From: Elusimicrobia bacterium RBG_16_66_12
GTDB lineage: Bacteria; Elusimicrobiota; Elusimicrobia; UBA1565; UBA9628
Direction of reading: 5' to 3'
NCBI GenBank assembly: GCA_001800005.1
Contig: MGUL01000196.1
Location: forward strand, 1-11,343
Length of the DNA: 11,343 nt
This document shows positions 6,288 to 11,343 of this stretch, piece after piece (positions within the stretch are counted from its first letter, which is position 1; every line of letters starts with the position of its first letter). A program made the position numbers and the translations under genes. Below the pieces are notes generated by a model. It saw only the letters and a list, made by a program, of their open reading frames with translations. It did no database searches and was not told where the DNA came from.

Positions 6288-7577
6288 TCAGCGCGGATCA
6301 CCATACGGATGTACCCCCTGCTCGAAACAGTATTTCAACGCCTTGAAACGGCCGACGAACGCGGCGACCTCCTCCGCCACCTGCAAAGGATCGTCCCCTG
6401 CGATCAGAACGCGGGCGACGAGGTCGGCCACCCCCTGCATGTCGTCCTCCGTGGCGCCGATGCGGGTCAGCTCCTGGGTCCCAAGCCGGATGCCCGACGC
6501 AAAGCCGTCGCTCCGGCCGTCGTCCTTAGGCAGACCTCCCGGCCCGGTGATAATGTTGGCCTGCTCGAGGCGCGCGCTCACCGCCCGGCCGCCCCCGAGA
6601 TCCTCCACGTCCACCAGGACCTGGTGGCTGCGGCTGAAACCCAGCCCGGGATAGAGCGCCTGCAGCCCTCTCTCGTGCAGGAACGACCCCAGCGCCGCCG
6701 AGTTGCGTGCGATCTGGCCGGCATAGGCTTCGCCGAATGCCCGCATCTCCAGGTACGTGGCCGCCAGCGCCGGAGCCCGCTCGAGGTGATGATTGGTCAC
6801 CAGCGTGGGATAAAGACCTCGCCGCACCTTGCGATAGACCTCCTCCGAGCGGGTGAAAAACAAACCTCCCTGTGGGCCCGGGAGGCTCTTGTGATGGCTG
6901 CCCATGACCACGTCGACACCCTGATCCAGGGGGTTTGGAAACGCCTTGCCGGCCACCAACCCATTGATATGGGAGATGTCGTAGGCCAGATAGGCGCCGA
7001 TCTCATCCGCCGCGGCGCGCAAGGGTTCGACTGTCTCAGGAAAGAGAATCCTCGCCCGTCCAAGGATCACCAGTTTGGGCTTCAAACGGATCATCTTGTC
7101 GATCGTCGCCTCGACATCGACATTGTGGGTCGCCGCGTCGTAGGGGATGTCTTCGACGTGGATCAGGTCCTTCAGCGCGTTGGCCGTGAGCAGCTTGGCG
7201 GCCACCCGGTGACCGCCGAAAGCCCAGGGGGCTTCGAAAACCGTGTCGCCGGCGTCCACCAGCCCCAGAACCACGGCCGCGCCGGCCATCTCCCCCCCAA
7301 GCGGGCGGAAATCGACGAAATCGGCCTGGTAGATCTCCTTCGCCAGTTCCTGGGCGGCGATCTCCATCTGGGCCATAAACCGCGTGCCGAAGTAATCCCT
7401 CTCGGCCGGATCATCCTGATAGGTCTGGTAGCGGCCACCGAAGTCGCAGGTGAGATACCGGCGGACCGTTGGACTGGGGATGTTCTCCGAAGCGATGACG
7501 TTCAGACAGCGGCCGCGCCACCGATTGTGCTGGTTCAGGATGCGGTCGATGTCGGAAACGTCCCGAAGCTCTTGCAT
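6288..7577 (-). CDS. divergent serine hydroxymethyltransferase-fold PLP enzyme
   Basis: Fold-type I PLP enzyme of 429 residues, recognisable as SHMT family by IASEN (28-32), FGGH (120-123), D200-I-S-H203 (the pair contacting PLP), SHHKSLPGPQGG with the PLP lysine K230, and SGIRLGT with the substrate carboxylate Arg R364. However, key parts of true SHMT are changed. The Y-x-E-G-Y-P segment with the catalytic Glu that handles the folate-bound one-carbon unit reads RYQTYQDDPAERDYFG (49-64), and the HSGSxAN PLP-pocket motif reads LGGEMAG (93-99). Folate-dependent glycine/serine exchange is therefore doubtful. An aldolase, transaldolase or alpha-substituted amino-acid role, as known for other SHMT-like enzymes, fits better. 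The start follows AAGGAG (7585-7590), 7 bases before the ATG. It sits between two oxidoreductase genes, so it may cleave or build a beta-hydroxy amino acid that they oxidise or supply. The fold is certain, the reaction is not. Confidence 0.82.
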   Translation of the reverse strand: MQELRDVSDIDRILNQHNRWRGRCLNVIASENIPSPTVRRYLTCDFGGRYQTYQDDPAERDYFGTRFMAQMEIAAQELAKEIYQADFVDFRPLGGEMAGAAVVLGLVDAGDTVFEAPWAFGGHRVAAKLLTANALKDLIHVEDIPYDAATHNVDVEATIDKMIRLKPKLVILGRARILFPETVEPLRAAADEIGAYLAYDISHINGLVAGKAFPNPLDQGVDVVMGSHHKSLPGPQGGLFFTRSEEVYRKVRRGLYPTLVTNHHLERAPALAATYLEMRAFGEAYAGQIARNSAALGSFLHERGLQALYPGLGFSRSHQVLVDVEDLGGGRAVSARLEQANIITGPGGLPKDDGRSDGFASGIRLGTQELTRIGATEDDMQGVADLVARVLIAGDDPLQVAEEVAAFVGRFKALKYCFEQGVHPYGDPR

Positions 7578-7599
7578 CGTATGGCTCCTTCAGGTCGGG

Positions 7600-7638
7600 G
7601 AGTCACACCTGTTGCTCGTTGTAACGACCGGATGACTC
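7600..7638. promoter_or_regulatory. nested inverted repeats, possible operator or RNA hairpin
   Basis: GAGTCA (7600-7605) and TGACTC (7633-7638) enclose a short dyad, TCGTT-GT-AACGA (7616-7627), within the 109-base gap ahead of the SHMT-fold gene. The short dyad has the look of a repressor half-site pair and lies about 40 bases before the start codon. I see no clear promoter hexamers with it. The arms are short, so confidence is low. Confidence 0.22.
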
Positions 7639-7686
7639 TCACACACACGCCCGCCGAACCGCTCGAAATGGAGGACAAGCCGTCCT

Positions 7687-8736
7687 TCAGGGTCGGACTG
7701 CTGCCGGCGGATCGGCCGGTTCGAGGATCGCGCGGCTTCTGCGGTAAGGGGGCATGACCTCCTCGGCGAACCAGTGCACCTGCTCGCTGAACCCGCTGAC
7801 CGAGCCGACCGTAAGGGACATCGCCGACAGGTGATCGACGCCGATCTCGTGCAGCCGCTCCACTTTCTCGAGCACGTGCTCGGGGCTTCCGATCAGGTTG
7901 TTCGCCATCGCCAGCACCGGATCGCGGCCGGTGTAAGCCAGCGAGACCCGGTGCTGCACCATTCCGCTTTCCTTGTAGCGCGCCTCGGCCTGCTCCTGTG
8001 TCCGCCCGAGAAAGCACGAGAATTGCGGCGCCACCACGATCGAAGCGGGATCGCGGCCGGCGGCGGCGGCCTTGTCGCGCAGGATGGCGATCCATTCCTT
8101 CAACTCGTCGAGCGGCCGCCAGCCCGGGATCCACCCCTGGCCGTAGCGGACAACCCGATCGAGGGTCGCCTTCTGGTGCCCCCCCACCAGGATGGGGAAC
8201 GGCCGGCGCGCCGGTTTGGGAACTACGTCGATCGACTTGACGTGATAATGCCTCCCATGGTGCGTGACCGCCGTCTCGCTGAACAAACGGCCGAGCAGCT
8301 CGAGCCCCTCCTCCAGCATCGCGCCGCGGTTGGCGCCCACCAGATCGGGCCGGGCGGCGGCGAATTCCTCCCGGTAAGCCCCGATGCCCACCCCCAGCAG
8401 CAGCCGGCCGCCGCTCAACTGATCCAGGGTCGCCACCTGCTTGGCGATCGGGATGATGTCACGCATCGGCAGCACCAGCACCGAGGTGCCCACTTCGATG
8501 CGGCTCGTCACCGCCGCGGCGGCCGTCAGAACCGTCATGACTTCGAAGAAGTTGGGTGTGGTCGCGTACATCCCCCGGATGTATTCCTGAGGGGCATAGT
8601 GGTCGTTGCCCCACAGCGAATCGTAGCCCAACCACTCCAGCGTGCGCGCCATGGCGAAGAAATCGTCCGGGCGGAAAAACGGGGTCGGTATCGACATGGC
8701 CTCCATGCCGGTCGGCAGCTGGACGCCGAATTTCAT
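7687..8736 (-). CDS. LLM class flavin/F420-dependent oxidoreductase, copy 2
   Basis: Luciferase-like TIM-barrel oxidoreductase of 349 residues, about 77% identical to the product of 4088-5116 and aligned to it without gaps up to an extra short C-terminal tail rich in Ala and Pro. The same landmarks are present: MKFGVQLPT, GYDSLWGNDH (37-46), TSRIEVGT (77-84), SGGRLLLGVGIG, LVGGHQKA and GQGWIPG. FMN or F420 dependence cannot be decided from the sequence. The start is well supported by AAGGAGG (8744-8750), 7 bases before the ATG. It begins 16 bases after the threonine synthase-like gene, so it is co-transcribed with it. Two close copies kept in one cluster suggest either two similar steps in the pathway or a heteromeric pair, as in luciferase alpha/beta; both are inference. 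Confidence 0.88.
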   Translation of the reverse strand: MKFGVQLPTGMEAMSIPTPFFRPDDFFAMARTLEWLGYDSLWGNDHYAPQEYIRGMYATTPNFFEVMTVLTAAAAVTSRIEVGTSVLVLPMRDIIPIAKQVATLDQLSGGRLLLGVGIGAYREEFAAARPDLVGANRGAMLEEGLELLGRLFSETAVTHHGRHYHVKSIDVVPKPARRPFPILVGGHQKATLDRVVRYGQGWIPGWRPLDELKEWIAILRDKAAAAGRDPASIVVAPQFSCFLGRTQEQAEARYKESGMVQHRVSLAYTGRDPVLAMANNLIGSPEHVLEKVERLHEIGVDHLSAMSLTVGSVSGFSEQVHWFAEEVMPPYRRSRAILEPADPPAAVRP

Positions 8737-8752
8737 AACGTCCCCTCCTTAT

Positions 8753-10027
8753 TCATTCGGCCTCGGGGTTGAAGCCATAGGTGGCCTTCAAAACCTCGGA
8801 GAACGATTCCACGCTGTGCGCCATCGGCACCGGCGGCCGGAGATGGGCTGTCACGTTCAGGCTCTTCAGCCCCGTCGAGGTCATCACGATGACCACCTCG
8901 GCGTCGCGTGAGATGCGCCCCGCCTCCAGTTCCCGGATCAGCGCCGCCAGCCCGGTCGCCGAGGTGGTCTCGGGGAACATCCCCTCGCTCTCGATCATCC
9001 GTTCTTGGGCGCTGAGGATCTCCTCGTCGGCCACCTGGGTGGCCGTACCTCCGGACCCACGGATGGCCGCCACGGCCTGATAGGTGTTCTGCGAGGTGCC
9101 GATCGAGATGGCCACCGTCGGACGATCGATCCTGGCCGGCTGGACGACATCGCTGCCCTCCTCGATCGCCCGCACAAGCGAGCCGTAGATCTCCGCCGCG
9201 CCCAGGTGGGGCACCGCCGCCAGGCCCATCGCCGCGAGCTCTTGAAACCCCTGGAAGATCCCCGCCAGCCCATTGGTGTAGCCCGCTGGGGCGAAGATCC
9301 AGTCCGGCGCCCGCCGTCCGAGTTGCTCCCAGATTTCGAAGCCGATCGTCTTGTACCCGTCCGTCATGTAGGGGTTGAGGCCAACGGGTGGCGTTTGATA
9401 ATTGCCCGTCGGGTAGCAGTCCCACGCTTCCACACAGTGCTTCATCATTACCCAGCGATCGGGCTTGGTCTCCGTCATCACCACGTGCGCCCCGTACGAC
9501 TGCACGAACCCGCTCATGATCGGGTCCACGCTCTTCGCCACCAGCACGATCGCCGGGATCCCCGCCCGGCGGGCATAGGCCGCCGTCGCCGCGGCCGCGT
9601 TCCCCGTCGACGATACCACCAGCGCCGGCGACCCCAGTGCCCGGGCGTGCGTCGCCCCGACCGCATTCGAGCGATCCTTGAACGACCAGGTCGGATTGCG
9701 CGATTCGTCCTTGATCCACAGCACCCGCACCCCAACCCGCCTGGCCAGCCGCGGCGCCGCCACGAGCGGCGTACCCCCCTCTCCCAGGCTGACTGCCTCA
9801 CCAGCCGCAAAGGGCAGCAGCGCGTCGTAGCGCCACATGTCCACCTCCCGGCCAGCCATCGCTTCCGGCTCGAAGGCCGGGCGAGCTCGCTCCAGATCGT
9901 AGACCGTCCGGAAGTTGGCGTGTTCGTCCCGCTCGGCGCATAGCGGGCAGCCGGCGTGGAACGGCGCCTGCCCGGCCGACGCGCCGCAGCGGATGCACTC
10001 GATTCGCAGCAGCGTCTCCTGGCTCAT
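8753..10027 (-). CDS. threonine synthase-like PLP enzyme with N-terminal zinc ribbon
   Basis: Fold-type II PLP enzyme of 424 residues. Known relatives turn O-phosphohomoserine into threonine, and some family members act as lyases, dehydratases or cyclases on other substrates. The N-terminus carries a zinc-ribbon-like C-x2-C...C-x2-C (C11, C14, C27, C30). Then come GEGGTPL (82-88), the PLP lysine K117 in NPTWSFKDRSN, and STGNAAAATAAYA, the carboxylate/PLP loop. In typical threonine synthases the Lys motif reads NPTGSFKDRG; here the Gly residues are Trp and Ser, which may reshape the active site. The frame is open upstream to 10150, but the start at 10027 is chosen because the zinc ribbon begins there and its ATG overlaps the TGA of the M24 gene (ATGA). 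Only a weak AGGGTGG site precedes it, consistent with translational coupling. It is followed 16 bases later by oxidoreductase copy 2. Substrate unknown; true threonine synthesis is possible, but the setting argues for a specialised role. Confidence 0.82.
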   Translation of the reverse strand: MSQETLLRIECIRCGASAGQAPFHAGCPLCAERDEHANFRTVYDLERARPAFEPEAMAGREVDMWRYDALLPFAAGEAVSLGEGGTPLVAAPRLARRVGVRVLWIKDESRNPTWSFKDRSNAVGATHARALGSPALVVSSTGNAAAATAAYARRAGIPAIVLVAKSVDPIMSGFVQSYGAHVVMTETKPDRWVMMKHCVEAWDCYPTGNYQTPPVGLNPYMTDGYKTIGFEIWEQLGRRAPDWIFAPAGYTNGLAGIFQGFQELAAMGLAAVPHLGAAEIYGSLVRAIEEGSDVVQPARIDRPTVAISIGTSQNTYQAVAAIRGSGGTATQVADEEILSAQERMIESEGMFPETTSATGLAALIRELEAGRISRDAEVVIVMTSTGLKSLNVTAHLRPPVPMAHSVESFSEVLKATYGFNPEAE

Positions 10028-11202
10028 GGCACCACCCTGAGATGGCGCGCGCTGTTCGTCATCAGGCGGTAACCGTCCTCGGTCACGACGATCATGTCCT
10101 CGACCTGCAGGCCGGCGAACCCGATCTCGACGTAGGGAGTCTCGACGCACAGCACTATTCCCGGCTCCAACGGGGTGTGGTCGCTTGGGGCCAGCAGGGG
10201 GGGATCGTATCCGGCGCCGGCGATTCCAATGCCGTGCCCGACGTGGGTGCGATCGTAGGCTTCGATCCCGGCCTTCCGCACAGCGCCCACCGCCACGTCG
10301 AAGATCTGCGCGGCGGTCACTCCGGGACGCACTGCATCCAGCAAGGCCCTCTCCCCCTCGACAAGCGCAGCCTGGATGCGCACCGCCCTGTCATCCGCCG
10401 TCCGAAAGGCGTAACAGCGTGCCATATCGGAGGCGTACCCTTCGTAGTGAACGCCCACATCGTAACGGATGATGTCCCCATCGGCGACCACATCACCGGG
10501 CGTGTTCAGGTTGCCGAAGGCGGCGCTCCGGCCGATCGACACGTTGTCCTGCCGGACGAAGCTGTTGGCCTCGATGGCCGTGTGGTCGAAGACCCGCGCC
10601 AGTCCCCGTTGGGTGACGCCCAGGAAGGCGCTTTGAACGCTGGTCAGAATGGCGTGCTCGGTAATCCGCGCGGCCTCGGCCAGGCGGCTGATCTCCTCCG
10701 CCGTCTTGACCATGCGCAGCCGGCGGAACAGATCCGGCGTGCTCTTGAGCTTCAACTCCGGCAGCGCTGCGCTGAGTTTGGAGACGCTCTCAAGGACAGC
10801 ATCGACTCCCACCCCACCGCGATGAAGCCCCGCGGCGGTCAAGATCTCGGCCGCCAGTGTCCATGGATCGGCGTCCTGGCGGGAGGCGTTGTGGAGCTCA
10901 AGCAGCCGCGCCTCGCGGTCGGTCAAGCCGACGCCTTCGGCAACGAAGCGGATGAAATTCCCATAGACGTGGACACCGACCTGGTCACAGGGGTCTTCGA
11001 GGGAAAAACTGATGCTCGACGACTTGACGATCAATTGCGGCCGTTTGAGATCGCCGCGCGGAAGGACCGCCAGAGCGCCGCCGGCCCGGCGGAAGCGAGT
11101 GAGGTATTGCACGTTGGCCGCGCTGGTGGCGATGAGCGCGTCCAGGCCAGCCTCGTCCATCGCGTCGGCAACTCGTTGTGGATCGTAGAATAGACAACGC
11201 AT
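10024..11202 (-). CDS. M24 family metallopeptidase (Xaa-Pro peptidase/creatinase-like)
   Basis: Cytoplasmic pita-bread-fold hydrolase of 392 residues, a normal length. The family includes Xaa-Pro aminopeptidase, prolidase, creatinase and ectoine hydrolase (DoeA/EutD). The N-terminal creatinase-type domain (about 1-155) ends with the RLRMVKTAEEI linker (161-171). The catalytic domain keeps the full dinuclear metal set: D248 and D259 in YDVGVHYEGYASD, H323 in GHGIGI, E354 in VETPY and E368 in QVED. Metal-dependent catalysis is therefore likely, and a real peptidase cannot be told from a small-ring or amide hydrolase. The open frame extends upstream past a GTG at 11238, but the start at 11202 is chosen because AAGGAG (11210-11215) lies 7 bases before it and the family's sequence begins there. 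It is the first gene of the cluster, and its stop overlaps the start of the threonine synthase-like gene. Context suggests it opens a cyclic or amide-bonded substrate that later enzymes process. Confidence 0.87.
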   Translation of the reverse strand: MRCLFYDPQRVADAMDEAGLDALIATSAANVQYLTRFRRAGGALAVLPRGDLKRPQLIVKSSSISFSLEDPCDQVGVHVYGNFIRFVAEGVGLTDREARLLELHNASRQDADPWTLAAEILTAAGLHRGGVGVDAVLESVSKLSAALPELKLKSTPDLFRRLRMVKTAEEISRLAEAARITEHAILTSVQSAFLGVTQRGLARVFDHTAIEANSFVRQDNVSIGRSAAFGNLNTPGDVVADGDIIRYDVGVHYEGYASDMARCYAFRTADDRAVRIQAALVEGERALLDAVRPGVTAAQIFDVAVGAVRKAGIEAYDRTHVGHGIGIAGAGYDPPLLAPSDHTPLEPGIVLCVETPYVEIGFAGLQVEDMIVVTEDGYRLMTNSARHLRVVP

Positions 11203-11209
11203 GCATTCG

Positions 11210-11215
11210 CTCCTT
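11210..11215 (-). promoter_or_regulatory. ribosome binding site of the first cluster gene
   Basis: AAGGAG on the minus strand with 7-base spacing to the ATG at 11202. It fixes this start against the in-frame GTG at 11238, which has no such site at proper distance. Confidence 0.75.
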
Positions 11216-11244
11216 GGGATGTAATAACCTCGACTCACGAAGGA

Positions 11245-11275
11245 GGGGTCCCGAGCTCGCGCCGCCCGGAACCCC
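11245..11275 (-). terminator. long stem-loop upstream of the cluster
   Basis: GGGGTTCCGGGC (11275-11264) can pair with GCTCGGGACCCC (11256-11245) across a 7-base loop: 12 pairs, two of them G-U. One base before it, on the minus strand, lies a TAG (11279-11277) ending a short frame that enters from the window edge, possibly the end of an upstream gene with a basic tail. The stem may thus close that gene, or sit in the leader of the cluster. No T-run follows, and no clear promoter lies between it and the M24 start. Confidence 0.35.
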
Positions 11276-11343
11276 TCTACGAAACACGACGACCGATCCG
11301 GCCAGCGCGCCTGCCCTTCGATTCGGATGGAAGGTGTCTCACC

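Noticed and set aside
6156..7757. A 533-residue plus-strand open frame
   Set aside because: It is antisense to the SHMT-fold gene, matches no family, and owes its length to high GC content.
8753..10150. A longer threonine synthase-like protein starting at 10150
   Set aside because: The extra 41 residues overlap the M24 gene out of frame and precede the natural zinc-ribbon N-terminus; the ATG at 10027 forms a normal 4-base overlap.
11203..11238. GTG at 11238 as the start of the M24 gene
   Set aside because: The ATG at 11202 has a perfectly spaced AAGGAG, and the family sequence starts there.
1..11343. tRNA genes, CRISPR arrays, insertion sequences or att repeats
   Set aside because: No cloverleaf-like sequence, spaced direct repeats, transposase or terminal inverted repeats were noticed on reading; the recombinase alone does not prove a mobile element.

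Overview
The window is GC-rich throughout (about two thirds G+C by eye) and densely coded. From 1166 to 11202 there are nine genes, all on the minus strand. Gaps run from 4-base overlaps to about 130 bases, so most or all of them may form one operon. A tyrosine recombinase gene, interrupted by a frameshift, lies on the plus strand at the left edge and converges on the cluster. Several luciferase-like (LLM) flavin oxidoreductase paralogues in one GC-rich locus suit Chloroflexota (Dehalococcoidia/SAR202-like), Actinomycetota or similar metagenomic lineages. I lean to Chloroflexota with low confidence, and no marker gene in the window settles it.

Layout in transcription order (right to left): M24 metallopeptidase/creatinase-fold hydrolase (11202-10024); threonine synthase-like PLP enzyme with an N-terminal zinc ribbon (10027-8753); LLM oxidoreductase copy 2 (8736-7687); a strongly divergent serine hydroxymethyltransferase-fold PLP enzyme (7577-6288); a second type of LLM oxidoreductase (6186-5113); LLM oxidoreductase copy 1 (5116-4088), about 77% identical to copy 2 by hand count; cysteine synthase/CBS-like PLP enzyme (4061-3060); ornithine cyclodeaminase/mu-crystallin family dehydrogenase (2925-1975); aspartate dehydrogenase-family protein (1963-1166). 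Two junctions are ATGA overlaps. At a third, the stop codon of one gene is part of the Shine-Dalgarno of the next, so translational coupling is likely there.

Working together: the cluster holds three different PLP enzymes of beta-substitution or retro-aldol type, two NAD(P)-dependent amino-acid dehydrogenase-like enzymes, a hydrolase and three flavin/F420-type oxidoreductases. This looks like a dedicated pathway for making or breaking down an unusual amino acid, not housekeeping metabolism. Two known logics partly match. The CBS-like plus ornithine-cyclodeaminase-like pair recalls SbnA/SbnB synthesis of 2,3-diaminopropionate. The M24 hydrolase plus PLP lyase plus cyclodeaminase-like enzyme, followed by an aspartate-converting enzyme, recalls ectoine/hydroxyectoine degradation (Eut/Doe). 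Neither is complete here, and the substrate is unknown.

No tRNA, rRNA, CRISPR array or insertion sequence was seen. No gene-free stretch exceeds 300 bases; the longest is the left edge (1-173), which holds only a candidate promoter.
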